Source of the DNA: CAZJKO01 sp964546995
GTDB taxonomy: Bacteria > Bacillota_I > Bacilli_A > RF39 > UBA660
Assembly (NCBI GenBank): GCA_964546995.1
Contig: CAZJKO010000001.1
Span: forward strand, 1 to 64,000
Reading direction: 5' to 3'
DNA length: 64,000 bases
Below, piece after piece: positions 51,055 through 59,444 of this stretch (its first letter is position 1; every line of letters begins with the position of its first letter). The notes beneath the pieces were generated by a model. The model was not told the origin of the DNA. It was given only the letters and a program-made list of their open reading frames with translations, and did no database searches. A program made the position numbers and the translations under genes.

Positions 51055-51344
51055 CACTCGAAGTACAAATTCAGTCTCTTATTTACTCTTTTGTCTATGG
51101 ACTCTTTTTTTCGTTCTTTTTTAATTTGCATTATCGTTATCTTTTTTTAGGGAAGCTTTGTTATCGTATCGTTGCGAGTATTTTCTTTGTTTTAGTCAAT
51201 GATTTTCTTTATTTTTTGCTTCTTCGAATGATCAATTGTGGCGTTATCCATCCTTACTTTTTCATGATGCTTTTAGCAGGTTTTTGTGTTGGTAATACGA
51301 AAACGCGGGTGATTCGCTTTCTTTTCCGAAAACGTAAAGAGTGA
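51051..51344 (+). CDS. yabQ: Spore cortex biosynthesis membrane protein YabQ
   Basis: YabQ is a mother-cell membrane protein of the outer forespore membrane, required for cortex synthesis. This copy has 97 residues, against about 211 in B. subtilis. It has the family N-terminal part with about three hydrophobic helices (QSLIYSFVYGLFFSFFFNLHYR, ASIFFVLVNDFLYFLLL) and a basic end. It overlaps yabP by four bases. Assignment rests on both sequence pattern and neighbours. Confidence 0.82.
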   Translation: MTLEVQIQSLIYSFVYGLFFSFFFNLHYRYLFLGKLCYRIVASIFFVLVNDFLYFLLLRMINCGVIHPYFFMMLLAGFCVGNTKTRVIRFLFRKRKE

Positions 51345-51406
51345 TTTGTCTTCCTGTTGTATTTTGTCTATTTACTTATTTTTACGATGTTTTGTGTTCT
51401 TTTTTC

Positions 51407-51436
51407 TTGCCAAGGATTCTTTCTATCCTTTATAAT
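51407..51436 (+). promoter_or_regulatory. Promoter of divIC
   Basis: TTGCCA (51407-51412), an 18-base spacer and TATAAT (51431-51436). It fixes the divIC start downstream of it. Confidence 0.75.
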
Positions 51437-51461
51437 ATATATTAGGATAGTAGGTGATGAT

Positions 51462-51758
51462 TTGGCAAAGCGAAAGAAGAAGAATCAGAAATTAAAAAGG
51501 CGAATGCTCTTTTTAGGATTTGGTTCCATTATTGTTATTACAATCACTGTTTTTTCTATTGGAAAGTATTGGGTTGAGATTTATCAAAAATATAAAGAAA
51601 AACAAGAATTAGAGCAAAAACTTTATTCTTTAAAAGAAGAAGAAGATGCTCTTAAGGTGGATGTTGAACGGTTACAAGATCCTGAGTATGTTGCTCGTTA
51701 TGCTAGAGAGAAATACTATTATTCGAAAGATGGAGAATTTATTTTGAGAATTCCTTAA
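51462..51758 (+). CDS. divIC: Septum protein DivIC (FtsB-like)
   Basis: DivIC/FtsB is a bitopic division protein that joins DivIB and FtsL in the septal ring. The 98-residue protein has a basic cytoplasmic start (KRKKKNQKLKRR), one membrane helix at about 14-34 and an extracellular coiled coil (QKYKEKQELEQKLYSLKEEEDAL). It ends with the conserved LQDPEYVARYAREKYYYSKDGEFIL. The start is TTG 51462 behind AGGTGAT; a longer open frame begins upstream of the promoter and so cannot be translated from it. It follows yabQ. Confidence 0.92.
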   Translation: MAKRKKKNQKLKRRMLFLGFGSIIVITITVFSIGKYWVEIYQKYKEKQELEQKLYSLKEEEDALKVDVERLQDPEYVARYAREKYYYSKDGEFILRIP

Positions 51759-51774
51759 AAGGAATTCTTTTTTC
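51747..51774 (+). terminator. Terminator overlapping the divIC stop
   Basis: AGAATTCC (51747-51754) and GGAATTCT (51761-51768) pair around TTAAAA, which holds the stop codon, and a T run follows. Confidence 0.8.
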
Positions 51775-51835
51775 TTCATTAAAGTGACAAATTCTTTTCT
51801 TTTTATTTGCTATGATCAGTTATCAGGTGATACTA

Positions 51836-52132
51836 ATGAAAGTGTTTGTGCTTATGGTTTGTTTGTTTTGTTCCTTTTATCTCTTTTTTTGTCAGGTTCT
51901 TTTTTCGATGGGGCTTCGGCATTTGAGACATGATCGCATATTTAGTATCGTGTTATTCTTGGTTCTTTTTTTGTGGAAGATATCGACTGTCCTCGACTTT
52001 TATGTTTTCTATTTTGTTCAGTTGTGCGTGATTGTTTTGCTTGGTTATTTTGGTTTTCATGTTTTTTTGTTGGTAAAACATAAAATAGTTGTTGCGATTA
52101 AGCAATATATTCGATACAATGATAAATGGTGA
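51836..52132 (+). CDS. Small membrane protein upstream of tilS
   Basis: The 98-residue protein has three hydrophobic stretches (about 3-25, 37-52 and 55-80) and a basic C-terminal end (KHKIVVAIKQYIRYNDKW). No family is recognised. CAGGTGATACTA precedes ATG 51836 and the tilS start follows five bases after its stop, so the two are probably co-translated. In Bacillus this interval holds yabR and spoIIE, neither of which is present. Confidence 0.65.
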   Translation: MKVFVLMVCLFCSFYLFFCQVLFSMGLRHLRHDRIFSIVLFLVLFLWKISTVLDFYVFYFVQLCVIVLLGYFGFHVFLLVKHKIVVAIKQYIRYNDKW

Positions 52133-52137
52133 TGATA

Positions 52138-53445
52138 ATGGATTTATTGCGGGGTATTACATTGAAGAAAAACGATATTATTGTTCTCGGTTGTTCGAGT
52201 GGACCCGATTCGATGGCGTTATTTGATTCCCTGTTAAGGGTGAGAGATTCTTTGTCATTATCGATTGTTTGTGCTCATGTCAATCACAACGTGAGAAAAG
52301 CGAGTGAAAAAGAACAAAAGTTTTTGGAGGATTATTGTAAAAAGCATCATGTTATCATGGAGTCTATGAAAATCGAAACGTACGGAGACGATAATTTTCA
52401 CAATGAGGCAAGAACGATTCGGTATCATTTTTTTGATGAAGTGGCGAAAAAGTATCATGCTACTTATCTTATGACTGCTCATCATGGAGATGATTTGGTG
52501 GAGACTATTTTAATGCGTATTGTTAGAGGATCGACGTTAAAAGGATACAGTGGATTTCAAAAGTATATTCCGAATGATTCTTATACGATCGTTCGACCAC
52601 TAATTGAATTTACGAAAGAAGAATTGCTTTCCTACAATCGTCGTCATAAAGTTCCCTATTTTATCGATGCTTCGAATAAAAAAACAAAATACACGCGAAA
52701 TCGTTACCGTAAATATGTCCTTCCTTTTTTAAAACGCGAAGATTCTCATGTTCATGAACATTTTTTGAAATATAGTGAACTATTGATGAGTTATTATCAA
52801 TATGTGGAGAAAGAAACGAAAAAAAGTTTGAAGAAAGTGTATCGTGATGGTTCTATTTTGTTATCTTCTTATCTTGAACTCGATCCTTTTTTACAAGATA
52901 AGGTGATCTATTCTATTTTAGAAGAAATTTATCAAGATGATTTGATGCTCGTATCTTCTAAGCATGTTCGTTTATTGGAAGATTTTTTTCATTCTAAAAA
53001 AAACCGTGGTATGCTTTATTTGCCGAATGATTTTATGGTATTAAAGAATGGTGATGAGGTTTCGATTCGAAAAGAGATGTACGACATTAGTCAGTATGAG
53101 ATTGAGTTAAACGATTATGTGTTGCTTCCTAATAAAAAACATTTAGAGATCGTGCAAGAAGAGGAGACAAATGGTAATGATGTTTGTCGAATTGATTGTA
53201 GTCAGGTTTTATTACCTCTTTCTGTTCGTACTAGGAGAATTGGGGATCGGATGGCGATTCGACCTGATGGTCATAAAAAAGTAAGCGATATTTTTATCGA
53301 TCAAAAGATTCCTTATAGAGAAAGAGATCTTTGGCCTATCGTCGTCGATTCTAGGGGAGAAATCATTTGGATACCTGGTGTGAAAAAATCTAAAAAAGTA
53401 GCAAAAATGAATGAAAAGTATGATATAATAATTAAATATTATTAG
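52138..53445 (+). CDS. tilS: tRNA(Ile)-lysidine synthetase TilS
   Basis: TilS converts C34 of the AUA-reading tRNA-Ile to lysidine using ATP and lysine. The 435-residue protein has the P-loop SSGPDSMAL near 20-28, HVNHNVRK near 48-55 and TAHHGDDLVET. A C-terminal TilS domain contains SVRTRRIGDRM and IPWIPGVKKS-like residues (IIWIPGVKKSKK). The serine-rich loop reads CSSGPDS where SGGxDS is usual. The start was set at ATG 52138 after GGTGAT. tilS-ftsH is the usual order, with hpt missing between them. Confidence 0.95.
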   Translation: MDLLRGITLKKNDIIVLGCSSGPDSMALFDSLLRVRDSLSLSIVCAHVNHNVRKASEKEQKFLEDYCKKHHVIMESMKIETYGDDNFHNEARTIRYHFFDEVAKKYHATYLMTAHHGDDLVETILMRIVRGSTLKGYSGFQKYIPNDSYTIVRPLIEFTKEELLSYNRRHKVPYFIDASNKKTKYTRNRYRKYVLPFLKREDSHVHEHFLKYSELLMSYYQYVEKETKKSLKKVYRDGSILLSSYLELDPFLQDKVIYSILEEIYQDDLMLVSSKHVRLLEDFFHSKKNRGMLYLPNDFMVLKNGDEVSIRKEMYDISQYEIELNDYVLLPNKKHLEIVQEEETNGNDVCRIDCSQVLLPLSVRTRRIGDRMAIRPDGHKKVSDIFIDQKIPYRERDLWPIVVDSRGEIIWIPGVKKSKKVAKMNEKYDIIIKYY

Positions 53446-53460
53446 TGAGGAGGAATCAGT

Positions 53461-55413
53461 GTGAATAAAAAGACTGTAAAGAGAGGATTACTACCTTATG
53501 TATTTTTGGCAATTATCGTGATGGGGGTATTCTATTTCTTTAATATTATGAATCAGAAGGTAAATGTTTTTACTTATGATGAGTTTATGAAATATTTAAA
53601 TAAAGGGGATGTAGAAGAGATTGTCGTCGTTCCGAGGGAGCGAGCACAGATCTACGAGATTCGTGGTAAGTTGAATGAATACGATAAGAATGAGACGTTC
53701 TTTGTTCGTGTTCCCCTTACGAATGAAGTGATGAAGAAGGTTGTGGAAGCGAGCGAATTAAACGAGTTTAAATTTAATACGGAAGCTGATCCAGAATCTA
53801 GCTCTCTTCTTCTTATTTTGATTAATGTAGTACCGATGGTGATTTTGATTGGTGGTGCGTTCTTCTTATTTACTCGCCAAATGGGTGGGGCAAATAAATC
53901 GATGGATTTTGGTAAGAGTAAAGCGAAACTTAATACGGATAAAAACAAAGTTACTTTTCACGATGTAGCGGGGCTTAAGGAAGAAAAAGAAGAAGTAAAA
54001 GAATTGATCGATTTTTTGAAGAATCCTAAAAAATTCCAAAAGTTGGGAGCACGTATTCCTAAGGGTGTATTGTTGTTTGGGCCTCCAGGGACTGGTAAAA
54101 CGCTTCTTGCTCGTGCAGTAGCTGGAGAAGCGAATGTTCCTTTCTACTACATTAGTGGTTCTGATTTTGTTGAGTTATTTGTCGGTGTTGGTGCTAGTCG
54201 TGTGCGCGATATGTTTCAACAAGCGAAACGAAATGCTCCATGTCTTATCTTTATCGATGAAATCGATGCAGTAGGACGGCAACGTGGTACGGGTCTCGGT
54301 GGAGGACATGATGAAAGAGAACAAACTTTGAATCAATTACTTACCGAAATGGATGGGTTTGGTGCCAATGAAGGGATCATCATCATTGCGGCTACCAATC
54401 GTCCTGATGTTTTGGATCCTGCCCTTCTTCGGCCTGGTCGTTTCGATCGTCAAGTTACCGTTAATTTGCCTGATGTTAAGGGCCGTGAGGAAATTTTAAA
54501 CGTTCATGCTCGCAATAAAATTTTGGCTCCAGGTGTGACACTTGAGAACTTAGCAAAGAGAACGCCAGGATTCAGTGGAGCTGATCTTGAAAACTTGTTG
54601 AACGAAGCTGCACTTCTCGCTGTTAGACGCAATAAAGATGCGATTACGATGAGTGAAGTAGATGAAGCGACCGATCGTGTGTTGATGGGACCTGCTAAGA
54701 CGAGTCGTAAATATAGTGAAAACGATCGCAAGTTGGTTGCTTATCATGAAGCAGGACACGTAGTGTTAGGTTTAAAATTAAATAGTGCTTCCGATGTTCA
54801 GAAAGTTACGATTATTCCACGAGGACCAGCTGGTGGATACACGATGATGCTTCCTAGCGAAGAGAAGATCAATTCGACAAAGACGGATCTTTTAGAGCAG
54901 ATTACGGGGTTACTTGGTGGTCGTGTTGCCGAAGAATTGACCTTTAAAGAAATTACGACTGGAGCACATAACGATTTTGAACGTGCGACTAAAATTGCTC
55001 GAGCTATGGTAACAGAATACGGTATGAGTGATTTGGGTCCTATGCAATTGGAACAACAATCTGGTGATGTGTTCTTAGGACGTGATTACAATAAGAGTCG
55101 TAACTTTTCTAATGAAGTGGCTCATGAAATCGATTTAGAAATGAGAAAGATCATCGATGAATGTTATCGTAATGCGGAGAAGATTTTAAAAGCCAATAAA
55201 GATTTATTAAAATTGATTGCTGAAGCATTGTTGGAATACGAAACGCTTACAAAAGAACAAATCGATTATTTGGTTGAGAACGGAACTATGTTAGAAAGTG
55301 ATGGTTTGGAATCGATGTCTTTAACAAAGCTTCGGGAGATGGCTAAAGAAAAAGAGATTAAAGGTTATTCTAAGATGAATAAAGCTGAATTGATTAAAGA
55401 ATTAATGAAATAA
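53461..55413 (+). CDS. ftsH: ATP-dependent zinc metalloprotease FtsH with an added C-terminal tail motif
   Basis: FtsH is a membrane-bound hexameric AAA protease that degrades membrane and regulatory proteins. The 650-residue protein has two helices (about 11-29 and 117-138), Walker A GPPGTGKT near 207-214, IFIDEIDAVGRQRG, the SRH region and zinc motif HEAGH near 429-433. The last ~33 residues (from about 618) read SLTKLREMAKEKEIKGYSKMN and then KAELIKELMK. This resembles the Rho N-terminal/SAP helix-extension-helix motif, not usually part of FtsH. GTG 53461 follows GAGGAGGAATCAGT. Confidence 0.97.
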   Translation: MNKKTVKRGLLPYVFLAIIVMGVFYFFNIMNQKVNVFTYDEFMKYLNKGDVEEIVVVPRERAQIYEIRGKLNEYDKNETFFVRVPLTNEVMKKVVEASELNEFKFNTEADPESSSLLLILINVVPMVILIGGAFFLFTRQMGGANKSMDFGKSKAKLNTDKNKVTFHDVAGLKEEKEEVKELIDFLKNPKKFQKLGARIPKGVLLFGPPGTGKTLLARAVAGEANVPFYYISGSDFVELFVGVGASRVRDMFQQAKRNAPCLIFIDEIDAVGRQRGTGLGGGHDEREQTLNQLLTEMDGFGANEGIIIIAATNRPDVLDPALLRPGRFDRQVTVNLPDVKGREEILNVHARNKILAPGVTLENLAKRTPGFSGADLENLLNEAALLAVRRNKDAITMSEVDEATDRVLMGPAKTSRKYSENDRKLVAYHEAGHVVLGLKLNSASDVQKVTIIPRGPAGGYTMMLPSEEKINSTKTDLLEQITGLLGGRVAEELTFKEITTGAHNDFERATKIARAMVTEYGMSDLGPMQLEQQSGDVFLGRDYNKSRNFSNEVAHEIDLEMRKIIDECYRNAEKILKANKDLLKLIAEALLEYETLTKEQIDYLVENGTMLESDGLESMSLTKLREMAKEKEIKGYSKMNKAELIKELMK

Positions 55414-55418
55414 GATTT

Positions 55419-55450
55419 AAAAGCATATAGTACAGTATGCTTTTTCTTTT
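55419..55450 (+). terminator. Terminator after ftsH
   Basis: AAAAGCATA (55419-55427) and TATGCTTTT (55436-55444) form a nine-pair stem ending in T-rich sequence. Confidence 0.7.
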
Positions 55451-55560
55451 GTTTGATTTTTCGATTTGGGTGTGTTACAATATCTTTTTGTCAAATTTGG
55501 AAAAGGGATTTTCTTTTTTATATAAAGTGTGGTATGATAAAACAAAGTAGGAGGGGTCAC

Positions 55561-55818
55561 ATGACGAGTATTGAAAAGGGAGATATTTTGACACTTAGCG
55601 ATGGTATTGAATATCTTACGATTGGTGTTGCTAAGGAAAATGGTGTTACTTATTTTTATTTGGCAGAGTTATCAGAACGAGATCATATGATATACTGTAA
55701 GCAAGATGATCAAGGTGCATTATCTGTTGTGGAAGATGAGGAAGAGATTAAACGTATTTTACCGTTGATCTATTGGTCTGTTTTCGGTCATGTTAAAGAA
55801 GAAGATGAGGTTATTTAG
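55561..55818 (+). CDS. Small acidic protein, DUF1292-like
   Basis: The 85-residue protein begins MTSIEKGDILTLSDGIEYLTIG and contains VTYFYLAELSERDHMIYCKQDDQGALSVVED. The short beta pattern ending in DEEEIKRIL resembles DUF1292 proteins (YrzB-like), which have no known function. The likeness is moderate. AGGAGGGGTCAC precedes ATG 55561, and an extended -10 (TGGTATGAT) lies at 55530-55538. It stands alone between ftsH and dusB, where hslO and cysK lie in Bacillus. Confidence 0.65.
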   Translation: MTSIEKGDILTLSDGIEYLTIGVAKENGVTYFYLAELSERDHMIYCKQDDQGALSVVEDEEEIKRILPLIYWSVFGHVKEEDEVI

Positions 55819-55884
55819 TGAACTTTTTCTTTTTTTATGTTATAATCAGGTCATTCTATTTGTGATAGTGGGTGGTGACTTTTT

Positions 55885-56868
55885 ATGGAATGGAAAATTG
55901 GCGATGTCGTGATTTCCAATCAGGTTGTGTTGGCTCCGATGGCAGGTATTGGAAATTCTTCTTACCGACGCATTGTGAAAGAGATGGGGTGTGGACTTGT
56001 CTTTGCGGAAATGGTTAGTGATAAAGCCCTTTTTTATCAAAATCAGAAAACGATCGATATGCTCTACATGACGGAAGAGGAACGCCCTATTGCTCAGCAA
56101 ATTTTTGGTAGTGATGTCGATTCGTTTGTCCAAGCTAGCAAACTGATCGAAGAAGTGATGCATCCCGATATTATCGATATCAATATGGGGTGTCCGGTTC
56201 CGAAGGTTGCATTAAGAGCACAGGCGGGAGCGGCGTTATTGAAAGATCCTTCGAAGATTTATGAAATTGTCCATGCTGTCTGTCAAGCTGTTTCGGTTCC
56301 TGTTACGGTTAAAATAAGGAGCGGTTGGGATCAATCACACATCAATGCTTTAGAAGTTGCTCAGGCGTGTGAAAAAGCGGGTGCTAAGGCCATTAGTATC
56401 CATGCTCGAACGAGGAGTCAGGGGTATACTGGTCGTGCTGATTGGAACATTATTAAGCAAGTGAAACAAGCTGTTTCGATTCCTGTCATTGGAAATGGGG
56501 ATGTTAAGACCCCGATGGATGCAAAACGAATGTTGGATGAAACGGGGTGTGATGCTGTGATGATTGGCAGAGCTTGTCTTGGAAATCCATGGCTTATTCG
56601 CGATACGGTCTCTTATCTTTCTACTGGTGTGATACCCGATGCTCCTAGTTCTACTTCTAAAATTGCTATGTGTTTAAAGCATCTTTCGTATCTTTCGTCT
56701 ATCAAAGATGAGCGTGTGGCAATTTTAGAGATTCGCAATCACATTGCTTGGTATTTAAAAGGATTAAAAGGGGCAAATGAAATTAAGAATACTATCTATC
56801 AATGTCAAACAATTCGTGATATAATTTTGATATTAGAGCAGTATCAGAAAGAAATGGAGGAAAACTGA
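55885..56868 (+). CDS. dusB: tRNA-dihydrouridine synthase
   Basis: Dus enzymes are FMN proteins that reduce uridines in tRNA loops with NADPH. The 327-residue TIM-barrel protein has LAPMAGIGNSSYR at 16-28 and DINMGCPVPKV at 98-108 with Cys103 in the GCP motif. VKIRSGWD, IHARTRSQGYTGRADW and IGNGDVKTP follow, then IGRACLGNPWLI. The order dusB-lysS is standard (yacF-lysS in Bacillus). The specific uridine position is not evident. Its stop overlaps the next ATG by one base. Confidence 0.94.
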   Translation: MEWKIGDVVISNQVVLAPMAGIGNSSYRRIVKEMGCGLVFAEMVSDKALFYQNQKTIDMLYMTEEERPIAQQIFGSDVDSFVQASKLIEEVMHPDIIDINMGCPVPKVALRAQAGAALLKDPSKIYEIVHAVCQAVSVPVTVKIRSGWDQSHINALEVAQACEKAGAKAISIHARTRSQGYTGRADWNIIKQVKQAVSIPVIGNGDVKTPMDAKRMLDETGCDAVMIGRACLGNPWLIRDTVSYLSTGVIPDAPSSTSKIAMCLKHLSYLSSIKDERVAILEIRNHIAWYLKGLKGANEIKNTIYQCQTIRDIILILEQYQKEMEEN

Positions 56869-57485
56869 TGAAACCATATTTTATTAAACGTTTGGGTGCT
56901 TATGTTGTCGATTTGTTTATTGTAACTGTTGTTACGGCACTTTTTATGGTACCGTTTCCTGTCAATTCGAATATTCAAAAGCTAGAAGAAGAATCGAATC
57001 AAATTATGGAGGAATATCTAGAAGGGACGATTCCTGTCGATACGTTTTTGTCACAGAGTAAGGAAGTGAATTACGATCTTTCTTATGCAAAGGTTTTTTA
57101 TACGATATTTGATGTTTTGGTATTAATTCTTTACTTTACGGTGTTTCCGTTTTATAATAAAGGGCAAACGTTGGGGAAGAAGCTTTTTCGTCTTCAGATT
57201 GTGCGAGTAGATGATAAGCCCCTTACGATGAATGATATGCTTTGTCGTTCGTTTTTGATCAATACTATTTTTTGTTTGATTATTGAGCTTGTGGCAACTT
57301 TGTTTTGTGGAAAAGAAGTGTTCTTTTATACGAGCAATATCGTCGAAGTTGCACAAGGGTTATTTTTGATTATCTGTGGATTTATGGCTTCTTTTCAAAA
57401 AGAGGGAAGGGGATTACACGATATGATTAGTCATACGAAGGTTGTTAATGTAGAAAGTGAGGAATTGGTTGTATGCGAGAATTAA
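56868..57485 (+). CDS. RDD-family membrane protein
   Basis: The 205-residue protein has the RDD pattern near its N-terminus (IKRLGAYVVDLFIVTVVTALFM, with Arg and Asp), a second helix pair, KGQTLGKKLFRLQIVRVD, and a final helix before a short tail. RDD proteins are membrane proteins of uncertain function, some linked to sodium/proton exchange. It overlaps dusB by one base and lysS by 13 bases, so it is translated with both. GGAGGAAAACTG is its ribosome binding site. Confidence 0.85.
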   Translation: MKPYFIKRLGAYVVDLFIVTVVTALFMVPFPVNSNIQKLEEESNQIMEEYLEGTIPVDTFLSQSKEVNYDLSYAKVFYTIFDVLVLILYFTVFPFYNKGQTLGKKLFRLQIVRVDDKPLTMNDMLCRSFLINTIFCLIIELVATLFCGKEVFFYTSNIVEVAQGLFLIICGFMASFQKEGRGLHDMISHTKVVNVESEELVVCEN

Positions 57486-58951
57486 GTGAACAAGAATTGG
57501 TTCGACGTGAGAAGTTGGAGGAATTAAAGAGTAAGGGGATTAATCCATTTGGTCAAAAGTTTGATGTGAATTCCAATTCTAAAGAGATTAAAGAACTTTA
57601 CCATGATAAAACAAAGGAAGAACTTCACGAAGTAGATATTCCAGTGGTCGTAGCAGGACGTATTATGACAAAGCGTGGCAAAGGTAAAGTTGGGTTTATG
57701 CACATTCAGGATAAGTATGGTCAAATTCAGATTTATGTAAGACAAGATGCGATTGGCGAAGAAGCTTACGATGTGTTTAAAAAGTCCGATATTGGAGATA
57801 TTGTTGGAATTCATGGTACTGTTTTTCGTACGGATATGGGTGAACTTAGTATTAAAGCGACGAAATATGAGCATTTGGTAAAAGCCCTTCGTCCTCTTCC
57901 TGAAAAATATCATGGACTTAGCGATGTCGAAGAGCGGTTTCGAAGACGGTATGTCGATTTAATTATGAATGAGGATGCACGTCGCATTGCGTTTATGCGA
58001 CCTAAAATTATTCGTTCGATTCAACATTATTTAGATGAGTTGGGTTATACGGAAGTTGAAACTCCTGTGTTGGGTACCATTTTGGGAGGTGCCTCTGCTA
58101 AACCATTTATTACTCATCATAATACACTCGATATCGATATGTATTTGCGTATTGCGACAGAGCTTTCGTTGAAACGTCTTTTGGTTGGTGGAATGGATGC
58201 TGTTTATGAAATTGGGCGTCTATTTCGAAACGAGGGAATGGATCGTAACCACAATCCAGAATTTACGACGATCGAAGTTTATAAGGCATACAGTAATATG
58301 GAAGGGATGATGGAACTTACCGAAGGGATATTATCTCATGTGGCAATGGAAGTACTCGGTACTTATGAACTTACTTGGAAGGGACATACGATTTCTCTTG
58401 CACCATCGTTTAAGCGGGTTCATATGGTCGATGCGATTCGTGAGAAAACAGGAATCGATTTCTTTCAAGTAGAGACGTTCGAAGAAGCAAAGAAGCTTGC
58501 CATCGAACACGATATATTGGTGGAAAGTCACTTTGGATACGGTCACATTGTCAATGCTTTTTTTGAAAAATACGTGGAAGAGAACATTGTAGAACCAACA
58601 TTTATTTATGGTCATCCAGTAGAGATTAGTCCACTTGCTAGAAAGAGTAGTGATCCTCGTTTTACCGAACGGTTTGAACTCTTTATCTGTGGTAGTGAAT
58701 ATGCTAATGCCTTTACAGAGTTAAATGATCCAATCGATCAACTTGCTCGTTTTGAAGATCAGTTACGTGAACGTGAGCTCGGTAACGATGAAGCGAATGA
58801 ACTCGATATGGATTTTGTCGAAGCGTTAGAGTACGGTATGCCTCCAGCAGGAGGTATGGGTATGGGAATCGATCGTTTGGTGATGTTGCTTACTGGTAGT
58901 GAGACGATTCGCGAAGTTATTTTATTCCCAACGATGAAGTTGAAACAGTAG
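57473..58951 (+). CDS. lysS: Lysyl-tRNA synthetase, class II
   Basis: LysS charges tRNA-Lys. The 492-residue enzyme has an N-terminal OB fold (VAGRIMTKRGKGKVGFMHIQD), then motif 1 and motif 2 (FRNEGMDRNHNPEFT). TFIYGHPVEISPLARK follows, then motif 3 (GGMGMGIDRLVMLLT). It ends LFPTMKLKQ. Length is typical (about 495). It overlaps the RDD gene; GAGG lies about 10 bases before the ATG. Confidence 0.97.
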   Translation: MRELSEQELVRREKLEELKSKGINPFGQKFDVNSNSKEIKELYHDKTKEELHEVDIPVVVAGRIMTKRGKGKVGFMHIQDKYGQIQIYVRQDAIGEEAYDVFKKSDIGDIVGIHGTVFRTDMGELSIKATKYEHLVKALRPLPEKYHGLSDVEERFRRRYVDLIMNEDARRIAFMRPKIIRSIQHYLDELGYTEVETPVLGTILGGASAKPFITHHNTLDIDMYLRIATELSLKRLLVGGMDAVYEIGRLFRNEGMDRNHNPEFTTIEVYKAYSNMEGMMELTEGILSHVAMEVLGTYELTWKGHTISLAPSFKRVHMVDAIREKTGIDFFQVETFEEAKKLAIEHDILVESHFGYGHIVNAFFEKYVEENIVEPTFIYGHPVEISPLARKSSDPRFTERFELFICGSEYANAFTELNDPIDQLARFEDQLRERELGNDEANELDMDFVEALEYGMPPAGGMGMGIDRLVMLLTGSETIREVILFPTMKLKQ

Positions 58952-58980
58952 TTGGCAAACGTTTTTGCTTATGCTATACT
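58952..58980 (+). promoter_or_regulatory. Promoter of the zinc-ribbon membrane protein gene
   Basis: TTGGCA (58952-58957), 17-base spacer and TATACT (58975-58980) with TGC before the -10. Confidence 0.75.
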
Positions 58981-59001
58981 GATAATCGTGGAGGTGTTTT
59001 T

Positions 59002-59346
59002 ATGGCAAAGTTTTGCGATAATTGTGGTACCGAGTTGCAAGAAGGGCAAGATATCTGTTTGAAATGTGGAAAGATCATCAATAAGAAAGCTACTTCTAGT
59101 GAGATGAATTCGTTGGCGCTAGCTGGTTTTATTGTTGCACTCGTTTCTTTGTTCCTTAATTTTTGGGGAATCGTCGGTATTGTTGCAACGGTATTATCCG
59201 GTGTTTCTTTACCACAGATTAAAAGTAGGGCTCAACAAGGGAAAGGGCTTGCTATTGCAGGACTCATCATTGGTATTTTCAGTATTCTTTATGGTTTATA
59301 TACGATTTTAATGCTCAGCGATGCAATTTCCTTTATTGTGATGTAG
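59002..59346 (+). CDS. Zinc-ribbon, DUF4190-type membrane protein
   Basis: The 114-residue protein starts with a zinc ribbon (FCDNCGTELQEGQDICLKCGK at 4-24, two CxxC pairs). Two membrane helices follow at about 36-66 and 82-107, separated by LPQIKSRAQQGKGLAIAGL, the pattern of DUF4190. The ribbon should face the cytoplasm. Function is unknown for this group. It has its own promoter, ribosome binding site (GGAGGTG) and terminator. Confidence 0.82.
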   Translation: MAKFCDNCGTELQEGQDICLKCGKIINKKATSSEMNSLALAGFIVALVSLFLNFWGIVGIVATVLSGVSLPQIKSRAQQGKGLAIAGLIIGIFSILYGLYTILMLSDAISFIVM

Positions 59347-59353
59347 CATTGTT

Positions 59354-59377
59354 ATCCTCCTTTTGGGAGGATTTTTT
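59354..59377 (+). terminator. Terminator after the zinc-ribbon protein gene
   Basis: ATCCTCC (59354-59360) and GGAGGAT (59366-59372) pair around five bases, then a T run. Confidence 0.85.
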
Positions 59378-59399
59378 GTTTTGAATTCTCATAAACTAT

Positions 59400-59427
59400 T
59401 TGTATTCTTTGGAATTTATTGTATAAT
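59400..59427 (+). promoter_or_regulatory. Promoter of the transporter gene at 59445
   Basis: TTGTAT (59400-59405), 16-base spacer and TATAAT (59422-59427). Confidence 0.55.
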
Positions 59428-59444
59428 GATATTGGGAGGTTAAT

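Noticed and set aside
51357..51461. Longer divIC reading frame
   Set aside because: Its start lies upstream of the TTGCCA/TATAAT promoter and has no ribosome binding site; the TTG at 51462 does.
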